A stretch of 10,305 bases of DNA from Paracoccaceae bacterium (GCA_027069385.1 JALXER010000378.1:1-10305), one strand, 5' to 3'. Shown: positions 1-7,293, numbered from the stretch's first letter. The notes: generated by a model from the sequence alone, not told the origin. Made by a program: numbers and translations.

Positions 1-1
1 T

Positions 2-2041
2 TATATGAATGACGTGTTTCTGGGCGTGAACTCTTACGGGGTGACGGCGGCAGCGGCCAACTATTTTGGCCGCACACTGGAAGAACTGACCATCGCGCAG
101 GCGGCGTTTCTGGCCATCCACCTGAAAGACCCCAACGATTACCATCCGGTGCGCGACCGCGAACGGGCGCTGGAACGCCGCGCCTATGTGCTGCGCGAGA
201 TGTTCCAGAACGGTTATATCACCGAGGCCGAAATGAACGAGGCGCTGGCCGACCCGATGGAAACCGTGCAGGCAGGCGATTTTCCGTCGATGCGCGATCT
301 GGTGCCGCCGCGCGACTATTTTACCGATGAAATACGCCGGCAATTGACCGAACGTCTGGGACGTGACGAATTGTTCGGGGGCGGTCTGGCGATCCGTGCA
401 ACCGTAAAGCCCGATTTGCAGGCTGTGGCCGCGCAGGCGTTGCGCGACCGGCTGGAAGAATATGACCGCAATCTGGAGGTCTATTACGGCCCCATGGCCA
501 CCTTGCCCCCCGAAGCATTGGAGGGCGACTGGCGCGAGGCCCTGCGCAGCCAGCGTTTGCCGCGCGACATTCCCGACTGGCATCTGGCGGTGGTGCTCAA
601 GGTTGGCGAAAGCTCGGTGCGCGTCGGGATCGAGGACGTCGAGGATGACGAGGACGGCCACTATCTGACCGTTTCCGAGGCCAGTTGGGCGCGCCCGCTG
701 CATGACGACGGCACCACCGGTTCGCGGCCGCGCGTCGCGTCGGATATCTGGGCGCTGGGCGATGTGGTGTTTGTCAAGGCGATCAACGACGGAGAGGCCT
801 TTGACCATTGGTCGCTGCGCCAGATTCCGGCGGTCGAAGGTGCCTTTATGGCGATGGACCCGCAAACCGGGCGGGTGCTGGCCATGCAGGGCGGGTTCTC
901 TTTCCAGACCAGCAGCTTTAATCGCGCCACGCAGGCACGCCGCCAACCCGGCTCGGCGTTCAAACCGTTTGTTTATGCGGCGGCGCTCGATAATGGCTAT
1001 ACGCCTGCAAGCATCGTGGTGGACGCTCCGATCGAGGTCAATACCGGTGACGGAATCTGGCGACCGCAGAACTCCAGCCACAAATTCTATGGCCCTGCGC
1101 CAATGCGCACCGGTCTGGTGCATTCGCGCAACCTGATGACGGTGCGGATTGCGCAGGATGTGGGCATGGATATCGTCGCCGCCTATGCGGAACGGTTCGG
1201 GGTCTACGAAAACATGCCCCAGCATCTGGCCTATGCGCTGGGGGCCGGTGAAACGACGCTTTACAAGATGGTGGCTGCCTATTCGATGTTCGCCAATGGC
1301 GGCAAGCGGGTGGAACCGACGCTGGTAGACCGCGTGCAAGACCGCTATGGCCACACGATTTTCCGGCACGATCCGCGCGAATGCGACGAATGCTCGGGGC
1401 CTGATCTGGTGACCGACAAAGAACCGTGGATCCGCAATTACGCCCCGCAAATCATGGATCCGGTCACCGCTTATCAGCTTTCCTCTATGCTGCGCGGCGT
1501 GGTTGCGCGCGGTACGGCGGCGTCAACGGTCGGGCGGCTGGGCCTGCCGATCTCGGGCAAGACCGGCACCACGAACCAGGCCAAGGACGCCTGGTTTATC
1601 GGCTTTACCCCGCGGATCACCGCCGGATGCTATATCGGCTATGACACGCCAACCCCGATGGGGCGCGGGGCCTATGGTGGCTCGTTGTGCGGGCCGGTAT
1701 TTGTCGAGTTGATGAAGGCCATTGCCGACACGCACGGTTCTTACGAATACCCGCAACCCGGCGGCACCGTATTTGTCAAGATCGACCGTTATACCGGCGT
1801 GCGTCTGCCCGATGATGCAACCGGTGATAACGTGGTGACCGAGTTGTTCCGCGCGGGCGAGGAACCGGCCTATGGGGCCTATGGCAACTTTGTCGATGGC
1901 GGCTTTGCCATGGGGCGCGATTTGCTGTTCTTCAATCAGGGCGAGGCCGACACCGGCGAAACCGTTAATGTCAACGGCGAACAGGTGGTGATTCCGGTCC
2001 GGCCCACCTTTGGCAGCCTCTCCGCAGGTGGATTGCGTTAA
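2..2041 (+). CDS. mrcA: Penicillin-binding protein 1A (class A, bifunctional), 5' partial
   Basis: Bifunctional peptidoglycan synthase of the inner membrane: an N-terminal GT51 glycosyltransferase polymerises lipid II and a C-terminal transpeptidase crosslinks peptides in the periplasm. The window opens inside GT51: the frame is already open before the Met codon at 5, and the first residues (YMNDVFLG, then YGVTAAAANYFG) match the GT51 interior, so the membrane anchor and catalytic glutamates lie upstream. Numbering from that Met, an OB-like insert lies at about 190-275. The transpeptidase carries SAFK with catalytic Ser317, SRN at 374-376 and KTGT at 519-522, so it looks active. It ends in TAA without a long tail. 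prfB follows on the same strand after a gap filled by a palindrome; PBP1A next to prfB is an arrangement I recall from alphaproteobacteria. The family call is very secure; the symbol (mrcA or ponA) is a naming choice. Confidence 0.95.
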   Translation, partial: YMNDVFLGVNSYGVTAAAANYFGRTLEELTIAQAAFLAIHLKDPNDYHPVRDRERALERRAYVLREMFQNGYITEAEMNEALADPMETVQAGDFPSMRDLVPPRDYFTDEIRRQLTERLGRDELFGGGLAIRATVKPDLQAVAAQALRDRLEEYDRNLEVYYGPMATLPPEALEGDWREALRSQRLPRDIPDWHLAVVLKVGESSVRVGIEDVEDDEDGHYLTVSEASWARPLHDDGTTGSRPRVASDIWALGDVVFVKAINDGEAFDHWSLRQIPAVEGAFMAMDPQTGRVLAMQGGFSFQTSSFNRATQARRQPGSAFKPFVYAAALDNGYTPASIVVDAPIEVNTGDGIWRPQNSSHKFYGPAPMRTGLVHSRNLMTVRIAQDVGMDIVAAYAERFGVYENMPQHLAYALGAGETTLYKMVAAYSMFANGGKRVEPTLVDRVQDRYGHTIFRHDPRECDECSGPDLVTDKEPWIRNYAPQIMDPVTAYQLSSMLRGVVARGTAASTVGRLGLPISGKTGTTNQAKDAWFIGFTPRITAGCYIGYDTPTPMGRGAYGGSLCGPVFVELMKAIADTHGSYEYPQPGGTVFVKIDRYTGVRLPDDATGDNVVTELFRAGEEPAYGAYGNFVDGGFAMGRDLLFFNQGEADTGETVNVNGEQVVIPVRPTFGSLSAGGLR

Positions 2042-2054
2042 CCCGCCAAGTCCG

Positions 2055-2217
2055 CTAGGGCGTAGCCCCATAAACCGCAAGCCACCAGTTTGACGGATTT
2101 TCGCCCTGACTGCGTTGCAACGGCTTGAAATAGAACCACTATTCCTGCGCCCTTGCGCCTGGTCAGAACAAAAACCTGCCAAACTGGTGGCTTGCGGTTT
2201 ATGGGGCTACGCCCTAG
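2055..2217. repeat. 163-bp palindromic element with 38-bp perfect inverted arms (MITE-like)
   Basis: Positions 2055-2092 are the exact reverse complement of 2180-2217 (38 of 38). The symmetry continues inward on the same axis (2136) without gaps: of the next 18 pairs, 12 match and all six differences are transitions; then the match decays, and a 5-bp stem (aatag 2129-2133, ctatt 2139-2143) closes on the loop aacca. Both ends read ctag, with TA at 2056-2057 and 2215-2216, which would suit a TA or CTAG target duplication. There is no room for a transposase. It occupies the gap between the PBP stop and prfB. No T-run follows either end, so it is not a classical intrinsic terminator. I infer a non-autonomous MITE-like or dispersed intergenic palindrome; copies elsewhere cannot be seen from one window. 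Confidence 0.85.
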
Positions 2218-2250
2218 ATACAAGGGCAAACAGAACATCAAAGGATTCCC

Positions 2251-3378
2251 ATGCGCGCCGAAACCGAAAATCAGGTAGCCGAAATTCGTAAATCTCTGGA
2301 ACTGCTGGCGCAGCGCATGGATATCGAAACCGCGCCGCACCGGTTGGAGGAATTCAACGCCCTGTCCGAAGATCCGGACCTGTGGAACGACCCGTCACGC
2401 GCGCAAAAACTGATGCGCGAACGCCAGCAACTGGTGGATGCGATGGATACCTATAAATCGATATCCTCGGAATTGCAGGACAGTATCGACATGATCGAAC
2501 TGGGCGAGATGGAGGGGGATCAGGAGGTGATCGAGGATTCCGAACGCACCATTGCCAAGCTGGTTACCCTTGCCGCCAAGAAAGAGCTGGAGGCCCTGCT
2601 GAACGGCGAGGCCGACGCCAACGATACCTTTCTTGAGGTCAAGGCCGGCGCGGGGGGCACCGAAAGCTGCGACTGGGCCTCTATGCTGGCGCGCATGTAT
2701 GTGCGCTGGGCCGAGCAGCACGGCTATCAGGTGGAATTACAGTCCGAATCCTCGGGGGACGAGGCCGGAATCAAATCGGCGACCTATCAGATCAAGGGGC
2801 TGAACGCCTATGGCTGGCTGAAATCCGAAAGCGGCGTGCACCGGTTGGTGCGGATCTCTCCGTTTGACAGCGCTGCCAAGCGGCACACCTCGTTCAGCTC
2901 GGTCTGGGTGTATCCGGTGGTGGATGACAATATCGACATTGAAATCAACCCCTCGGACCTGCGCGTCGATACCTATCGGTCATCGGGCGCGGGCGGGCAG
3001 CACGTCAATAAAACCGATTCTGCGGTGCGTATGACCCACATTCCCACCGGAATCGTGGTTACTGCCAGTGCCAAGTCGCAACACCAGAACCGCGCAACCT
3101 GTATGGCCGCGCTAAAATCGCGCCTGTACGAAATTGAAATGCGTAAACGCACCGAAGGCATTCAGGAAGCCCATGACGCCAAGGGTGATGCGGGCTGGGG
3201 CAACCAGATTCGCTCTTATGTTTTGCAGCCTTATCAGATGGTTAAGGATTTGCGCACCAATGTGGAAACCTCGGATACCCAAGGGGTGCTGGACGGGGAT
3301 CTTGATAAATTCATGGCCGCAACACTGGCCCTTGACCTGTCGGGCAAAAGCCGCGCCGAGGCAAATCCGGGCGACTGA
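2251..3378 (+). CDS. prfB: Peptide chain release factor 2 (RF2)
   Basis: Cytoplasmic class I release factor that reads UGA and UAA in the ribosomal A site and triggers hydrolysis of peptidyl-tRNA. The 375-residue product is of normal length. The stop-codon recognition tripeptide SPF is at 203-205, which marks RF2 rather than RF1 (PxT). The peptidyl-transferase loop GGQ is at 248-250 in the context SSGAGGQHVNKTDSAVR. The N-terminal part (about 1-110) is the helical domain 1. The start ATG has AAAGGA at 2240-2245, five bases upstream, so the start is secure. Many bacterial prfB genes need a +1 frameshift at an in-frame UGA near codon 25 for autoregulation; here the frame is continuous through that region, so that control is absent. 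The gene lies downstream of the PBP gene, separated by the palindrome, and may be read partly from upstream. Confidence 0.97.
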   Translation: MRAETENQVAEIRKSLELLAQRMDIETAPHRLEEFNALSEDPDLWNDPSRAQKLMRERQQLVDAMDTYKSISSELQDSIDMIELGEMEGDQEVIEDSERTIAKLVTLAAKKELEALLNGEADANDTFLEVKAGAGGTESCDWASMLARMYVRWAEQHGYQVELQSESSGDEAGIKSATYQIKGLNAYGWLKSESGVHRLVRISPFDSAAKRHTSFSSVWVYPVVDDNIDIEINPSDLRVDTYRSSGAGGQHVNKTDSAVRMTHIPTGIVVTASAKSQHQNRATCMAALKSRLYEIEMRKRTEGIQEAHDAKGDAGWGNQIRSYVLQPYQMVKDLRTNVETSDTQGVLDGDLDKFMAATLALDLSGKSRAEANPGD

Positions 3379-3411
3379 CCGCGTGGCCGAATCATCAAGA
3401 ACAGCCTGTCA

Positions 3412-3425
3412 TTGACATAGATCAA
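3412..3425 (+). promoter_or_regulatory. FNR/FnrL-type box upstream of the DUF2189 gene
   Basis: The sequence TTGAC-ATAG-ATCAA matches the FNR/CRP-family consensus TTGAT-N4-ATCAA at nine of ten half-site positions. It lies 38-51 bases before the DUF2189 start. In Rhodobacteraceae such boxes are bound by FnrL or Dnr-type regulators that respond to low oxygen or NO. The left half also forms a perfect -35 hexamer (TTGACA), so binding could repress a promoter there. For class II activation (centre near -41.5) transcription would have to start only about three bases before the start codon. The motif is clear; occupancy and direction of control are inference. Confidence 0.6.
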
Positions 3426-3436
3426 ATTTGCCGTAC

Positions 3437-3458
3437 TCTCCCCTAAAAAAAGGGGAGA
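3437..3458 (+). promoter_or_regulatory. Hairpin sequestering the DUF2189 ribosome binding site
   Basis: tctcccct (3437-3444) and aggggaga (3451-3458) are perfect reverse complements around a loop of six A. The right arm contains the Shine-Dalgarno sequence, and the ATG follows four bases later at 3463. In a transcript that includes the whole stem the ribosome binding site would be paired. No T-run follows on either strand, so it is not a terminator. A transcript starting inside or after the left arm would lack the block. Confidence 0.6.
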
Positions 3459-3462
3459 AAAA

Positions 3463-4248
3463 ATGACAGTTGCAACCAATCCAGAGGCTTCGGCCCCTGC
3501 CGAAATCCAGATTTTGGCTTTTTCCGACCTGGCGACCGCGCTTAAACGCGGCTGGCAGGATTTTTTGCGCGCACCGGTTTACGGGCTGGTGTTTTCGGCG
3601 TTTTATGTGGTTGGCGGGTTTTTGATTTACGCCAATCTGGCGGTTATGGATCAATCCTACTGGATTATTCCCGTGGCGCTGGGCTTTCCTTTGTTGGCAC
3701 CCTTTGCCGCGGTCGGCCTTTACGAGGTCAGCCGCCGGTTGGAAGCCGGAGAGCCCCTGGATATGCCGCGCATTTTCGGGGTGGTTCTGCAACAAAAGAA
3801 CCGGCAATTCCCGTCAATGGCCATGGTGATTATCCTGATTTTTATGTTCTGGGTATTTATTGCCCATCTGGTTTTTGCGCTGTTCATGGGGATGCAGCCG
3901 ATGACCAACGTGATGACTTCGTTCGATATTCTGCTTAGCGTCAACGGGTTGACCATGCTGGCGATCGGTACGGCCGTCGGGGCGGTGCTGTCGTTTATCC
4001 TGTTTTCCCTGACGGTAATCAGCCTGCCGTTATTGCTGGACCGCGAAATGGATTGCATCACCGCGATGATCAATTCCTTTGGCACGGTTACCGGTAATCT
4101 GGTGGTGATGCTAAGCTGGGGGGCGATTGTGGGCGTATTGCTGCTGTTGGGGGTGGCCACATTCTTTCTGGGGCTGTTTGTTGTGCTGCCGGTCCTGGGG
4201 CACGCGACATGGCACCTGTATCGCATTGCGCTGGATTTTGACGAATAA
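3463..4248 (+). CDS. DUF2189 family integral membrane protein
   Basis: Polytopic inner-membrane protein of unknown biochemical role. The 261-residue product begins with a short Ala/Pro-rich tail, then QILAFSDLATALKRGWQDF (about 16-34), the amphipathic lead-in typical of DUF2189 proteins. Hydrophobic segments follow at roughly 40-60, 66-88, 118-142, 166-192 and 213-245; the last is long enough to be two. The loop between segments 2 and 3 carries the family-like YEVSRRLEAGEPL. The start is supported by AGGGGAGA at 3451-3458. It stands 84 bases after prfB with its own FNR-type box, which suggests control by oxygen or redox state, and it ends seven bases before a terminator hairpin. I recall DUF2189 members being annotated loosely as related to cytochrome c oxidase subunit I, but no heme-ligand pattern is visible here, so I do not assign that function. 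Confidence 0.85.
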   Translation: MTVATNPEASAPAEIQILAFSDLATALKRGWQDFLRAPVYGLVFSAFYVVGGFLIYANLAVMDQSYWIIPVALGFPLLAPFAAVGLYEVSRRLEAGEPLDMPRIFGVVLQQKNRQFPSMAMVIILIFMFWVFIAHLVFALFMGMQPMTNVMTSFDILLSVNGLTMLAIGTAVGAVLSFILFSLTVISLPLLLDREMDCITAMINSFGTVTGNLVVMLSWGAIVGVLLLLGVATFFLGLFVVLPVLGHATWHLYRIALDFDE

Positions 4249-4251
4249 ACC

Positions 4252-4279
4252 AAAAGGGCCACCCGCATTGGGGTGGCCC
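4252..4279 (-). terminator. Rho-independent terminator of the M23-bactofilin operon (possibly shared)
   Basis: gggccaccc (4256-4264) pairs perfectly with gggtggccc (4271-4279) around a six-base loop. On the - strand the stem is followed by TTTT (4255-4252), so it suits transcripts leaving the bactofilin gene, whose stop lies about 20 bases upstream. On the + strand the stem begins seven bases after the DUF2189 stop but lacks a T-run, so it would serve that gene only weakly or as a 3' stabilising hairpin. Confidence 0.8.
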
Positions 4280-4299
4280 GACCGGAAAGTCCCGATTTA

Positions 4300-4749
4300 T
4301 CAGGATTTGGTTTTGGTCAGCGGGTCGTCCTGACGTTTGACCGAGCCTTCGAAATGCGCGCCGCTTTCGATGGCGATGGTTTTGTGAATAATGTCGCCCT
4401 CGACCCGCGCCGAGGCGGTAAGACGTACCTTTAGCCCGCGCACGCAGCCGACAACCCGGCCATTCACGATCACATCATCGGCCACGCATTCGCCCTTGAC
4501 GGTGGCGCTTTCGCCCACGGTCAGCAGGTGGGCGCGGATGTCGCCCTCTACCGTGCCTTCGATTTGCACGTCGCCGGTGGTCACCAGATTGCCGGTGATG
4601 GTCAGGTCCGAGGACAGCACCGACGGGGCGGGCTTGGGTTTGTTCACCGGTGCCGCGCCGCTGGGGGCGGTGGGTTTGGCCGGTGCTGCCGGTGCTTTCG
4701 GGTCTGCGGGTTTGGCCGCCTGTGCGGTGTCTTTGCCTTTAGTAAACAT
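4300..4749 (-). CDS. Bactofilin (polymer-forming cytoskeletal protein)
   Basis: Bactofilins assemble without nucleotide into filaments or membrane-bound patches that recruit or position cell-wall enzymes. The 149-residue product has a flexible, Ala/Pro/Lys-rich N-terminal tail (about 1-42) and a bactofilin (DUF583) core at about 43-140. The core shows the repetitive pattern of a right-handed beta-helix: DLTITGNL, GDVQIEGTVEGDI, VGESATVKGEC, ADDVIVNGRVVGCV, ASARVEGDI, ESGAHFEGSV. A short tail follows. Its ATG lies within the last codons of the M23 peptidase gene (11-bp overlap) in another frame, so translation is probably coupled. Bactofilin genes paired with M23 peptidases are known from Hyphomonas and Caulobacter (BacA-LmdC) and Helicobacter (CcmA with Csd peptidases). 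The family is certain; the precise role (shape, stalk, division) is not visible. Confidence 0.95.
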   Translation of the reverse strand: MFTKGKDTAQAAKPADPKAPAAPAKPTAPSGAAPVNKPKPAPSVLSSDLTITGNLVTTGDVQIEGTVEGDIRAHLLTVGESATVKGECVADDVIVNGRVVGCVRGLKVRLTASARVEGDIIHKTIAIESGAHFEGSVKRQDDPLTKTKS

Positions 4750-6055
4750 TTCGTCCTGCCTTTATAAAAGTCATAGGGTTGATTGCTATGCCATCCTTGT
4801 GGATCTCATAGTGAAGATGATTGCCGGTCGAATGGCCTGTGCTACCCATATCGCCCAAACGGTCGCCGCGTGCAACCACCTGTCCGCGGGTAACCGCGAT
4901 TCTGCTCATATGGGCATAATAGGTTTGAAAGCCGTGTTGATGATCGACAATTACAATATTGCCAAAGCCACGTTGTTGCCCGGCAAAACTGACCACCCCT
5001 TCTGCGGTGGAATATATCGGAGAGCCATGCGCGCCCGCCAGATCAACGCCCTTGTGCATGCGCCCGTTACGCGGGCCAAAGCCGCTGGAAAACCTGAAAG
5101 CGGTGCGAACCGGCATGGCCAGCGGCACTTCGCTGGCGGCTATGTTGAGCATGGCCAGGTTGTCCAGCCCTTCGAATATGGCGGCCATGCGGGCATCCTG
5201 GGGGTTGTCGGACTCGGCCAGTTCGGCGCTGATACCACCGGTGCCCGAATAGTTCTGCCGCACATTGGCCAGCAGCGCGTCAACATCCATACCGGCGGCG
5301 TCGAACATGGCCGAAAGCGGCACCAGCGACATCTGGATGGCCCCTTCCAGCTGGCTTAGCAGCCGGTCCTGCCGTTGCGCGGCAAGTTCCTGCTGCAATT
5401 CGTTGGCGGCGATTTCCTCGGTCAGGCGGTCAAGGTCGGCCTGAATGGTGTCGCGGGCCTCTACCGCGTCGGCCAGCGCTTGGGTCATGACCGAGATCGT
5501 GGTTTCCACATCGTCCTGCCCGCCCAATCGCTCGACCATCAGGGATTGCGCGGCGGCCAACTCGCGGGCGCGTCGTTGGCTGGCAGCGGCGGCCTGATCG
5601 CGCTCGGCGGTGATTTCGGCCAATCGGGACTGAAGGCTGTTATACTGCGCGTCCAACTCGCTGCGCTCGGCATCCAGTTGCAAGACCGACATTTGCTGCG
5701 CGACCATCTGGTCTTGCGCCACCAGCACCTTGCCGGTCATGTGGGTCAGTTGGTCGGCCAGCAGGTCACGTTCCAGCGTCAGTTCGGCCAGCCGGTTTTC
5801 ATAGGCCAGCGTCAAGGTCGCCGAGCGTTGCCGCATGTGATCCTCGGACAAAGAGGTGATGATCAGCGTCACCGTGGCAATTACCCCCCAGATCACCAGT
5901 GCCGAAATGCCGGTAATCGCCATCAGCCGTTTGACCGGCGACAACACAATCGTATGCACCCCGTGCGCATCGGATAGCGAGATCGTCTGGCGCGGCAAAA
6001 ACCGGGCCAGTCCGCGCGCGGCGGTTTCGGATTGCAAATTTTTCGGGTCGCCCAT
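4739..6055 (-). CDS. M23 (LytM-type) metallo-endopeptidase with TM anchor and coiled coil
   Basis: Probable D,D-endopeptidase that cuts peptidoglycan crosslinks in the periplasm. Counting from the ATG at 6055 (438 residues): a cytoplasmic lead of about 44, one membrane segment at about 45-68, an Ala/Gln/Glu/Arg-rich coiled coil at about 75-250, and a C-terminal M23 domain from about 315. The zinc ligands His334 and Asp338 (HKGVD) and His415 (HLH) are present, with His382 (YAHMS) and His413 in the usual catalytic places, so it should be active rather than degenerate like EnvC or NlpD. I chose the ATG because AAGGTG lies nine bases upstream; a GTG at 6067 would add four residues but has a poorer site. 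It is the first gene of an operon with bactofilin, like LmdC with BacA in Hyphomonas; the cytoplasmic lead could contact the bactofilin polymer. Confidence 0.92.
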   Translation of the reverse strand: MGDPKNLQSETAARGLARFLPRQTISLSDAHGVHTIVLSPVKRLMAITGISALVIWGVIATVTLIITSLSEDHMRQRSATLTLAYENRLAELTLERDLLADQLTHMTGKVLVAQDQMVAQQMSVLQLDAERSELDAQYNSLQSRLAEITAERDQAAAASQRRARELAAAQSLMVERLGGQDDVETTISVMTQALADAVEARDTIQADLDRLTEEIAANELQQELAAQRQDRLLSQLEGAIQMSLVPLSAMFDAAGMDVDALLANVRQNYSGTGGISAELAESDNPQDARMAAIFEGLDNLAMLNIAASEVPLAMPVRTAFRFSSGFGPRNGRMHKGVDLAGAHGSPIYSTAEGVVSFAGQQRGFGNIVIVDHQHGFQTYYAHMSRIAVTRGQVVARGDRLGDMGSTGHSTGNHLHYEIHKDGIAINPMTFIKAGRNVY

Positions 6056-6096
6056 AGAGCGCAGCACCTTGTCTGGTATCGAGGAGTTATCCCCCT

Positions 6097-6125
6097 TGGA
6101 TAGGGGTTTTTCGCGGGGCGGGCAA
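6097..6125 (-). promoter_or_regulatory. Candidate sigma-70 promoter for the M23-bactofilin operon
   Basis: Reading the - strand, TTGCCC (6125-6120) and TATCCA (6102-6097) are separated by 17 bases. This would start transcription near 6090 and give a leader of about 35 bases. The -35 matches the consensus at four positions and the -10 at three. It is the best pair I found in the 188-bp divergent gap, but it remains a weak match. Confidence 0.25.
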
Positions 6126-6243
6126 CCGGTTTACCCGTCGTTAACCGATCAAATTTCGTTTTCGGCGTGGTTTCGCCGTATTTAAGGTTTCGTATCCGGT
6201 CCGGTCGCGCTATGGGGGCGCAACCCCGACGATAGGAAACCCG

Positions 6244-7293
6244 ATGCTGACCCTTGCCGATTTCGATTTTGACCTGCCCGAAGACCGGATAGCCCTGCGT
6301 CCGGCCTCGCCGCGACCGGCGTCGAAACTGCTGGTGGCGCAAGGGGATGGCATGGTTGATTCAACCGTGGCCGATCTCGGCCAATGGCTGCGCGCCGGTG
6401 ACCTGCTGGTGCTGAACAACACAAAGGTGATTCCGGCGCGGATAAAAGGAGAGCGGCGGCGCGAAACCACGCATGGTTCGGGGGTGTCGCGCATAGAGGC
6501 CACCCTGATAGAGCGCATAGCCCCCGATACATGGGTGGCGCTGGCCCGACCGATGAAGCGCCTGAAGCCGGGCGATATCATCTATTTTGACGGGTTTTCT
6601 GCCGAGGTCACCGAAAAAGCCCCCGCGCAGGTCACTTTGCAGTTCGACCGCAGCGGCGCGGCGCTGGATGCGCTGATCGAGCAGACCGGCACCATGCCGT
6701 TGCCCCCCTATATTGCCTCCAAGCGCCCTGCCGATGCGCGCGACCGCGACGATTACCAGACCGTATTTGCCCGCCATACCGGTGCGGTGGCGGCGCCGAC
6801 GGCCTCGCTGCATTTTGACGACGGGTTGCTTGACCAACTGGCCGCCATGGGCGTGCGCCGGACCGAAGTCACCCTGCATGTGGGCGCGGGCACGTTCCTG
6901 CCGGTCAAGGTCGAAAACATCGAAGACCATAAAATGCACGCGGAATGGGGCGAGGTCACCGCCGATGCGGCGGATGCCATCAACGCGACCATTGCCCAAG
7001 GGGGCAGGGTGATTGCGCTTGGCACCACGGCCCTGCGCCTGATCGAAACCGCCGCTACCGAAAAAGGCCGCATCGCGCCATGGGTCGGAGATACCGACAT
7101 TTTCATCCGCCCGGGCTATGAATTCAAGGTCACCGACGGGCTGATAACCAATTTCCACCTGCCCAGATCCACCCTGTTGATGCTGGTTTCGGCACTGATG
7201 GGCCACGCGCGGATTCAGGCGATCTATGGCCACGCACTGGCGCAGGATTACCGGTTCTTTTCCTATGGCGATTCCTCTTTGTTGCTGCCCTAA
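6244..7293 (+). CDS. queA: S-adenosylmethionine:tRNA ribosyltransferase-isomerase QueA
   Basis: Cytoplasmic enzyme of queuosine synthesis: it transfers and isomerises the ribose of S-adenosylmethionine onto 7-aminomethyl-7-deazaguanine at tRNA position 34, giving epoxyqueuosine. The 349-residue length is normal (E. coli about 356). Family motifs are in order: FDFDLPEDRIALRPASPRPASKLLV at the start of the protein (spread over 7-31), VLNNTKVIPAR at 56-66, TASLHF at 186-191, TLHVGAGTFLPVK at 210-222, NFHLPRSTLLMLVSA from 303, and YRFFSYGDSSLL at the C-terminus. The ATG at 6244 has AGGAAA at 6234-6239. The gene runs divergently from the M23 peptidase and is followed after 76 bases by the MFS gene. 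Its usual partner tgt is not in the window, so other queuosine genes must lie elsewhere. Confidence 0.97.
   Translation: MLTLADFDFDLPEDRIALRPASPRPASKLLVAQGDGMVDSTVADLGQWLRAGDLLVLNNTKVIPARIKGERRRETTHGSGVSRIEATLIERIAPDTWVALARPMKRLKPGDIIYFDGFSAEVTEKAPAQVTLQFDRSGAALDALIEQTGTMPLPPYIASKRPADARDRDDYQTVFARHTGAVAAPTASLHFDDGLLDQLAAMGVRRTEVTLHVGAGTFLPVKVENIEDHKMHAEWGEVTADAADAINATIAQGGRVIALGTTALRLIETAATEKGRIAPWVGDTDIFIRPGYEFKVTDGLITNFHLPRSTLLMLVSALMGHARIQAIYGHALAQDYRFFSYGDSSLLLP

Noticed and set aside
1523..2182. 219-codon open frame on the - strand across the end of the PBP gene
   Set aside because: It is antisense to clear PBP sequence and runs into the palindrome; the residue pattern is typical of mirror frames in GC-rich DNA, with no recognisable domain.
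2251..2345. Programmed +1 frameshift in prfB
   Set aside because: I looked for an in-frame UGA near codon 25; the frame is continuous with a good start and full length, so no frameshift is needed.
4391..5359. 322-codon open frame on the + strand opposite bactofilin and the M23 peptidase
   Set aside because: Both strands cannot plausibly encode conserved domains here; the - strand shows the bactofilin core and the M23 zinc motifs, the + strand shows nothing recognisable.
6091..6111. Short hairpin plus T-run (cccct, loop, agggg, TTTTT) on the + strand upstream of queA
   Set aside because: The stem has only five pairs and no + strand gene ends before it; it could be a queA leader attenuator, but the evidence is too thin to list.
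6180..6243. Possible preQ1 riboswitch in the queA leader
   Set aside because: No H-type pseudoknot aptamer pattern with an A-rich tail was seen; only short GC stems are present.
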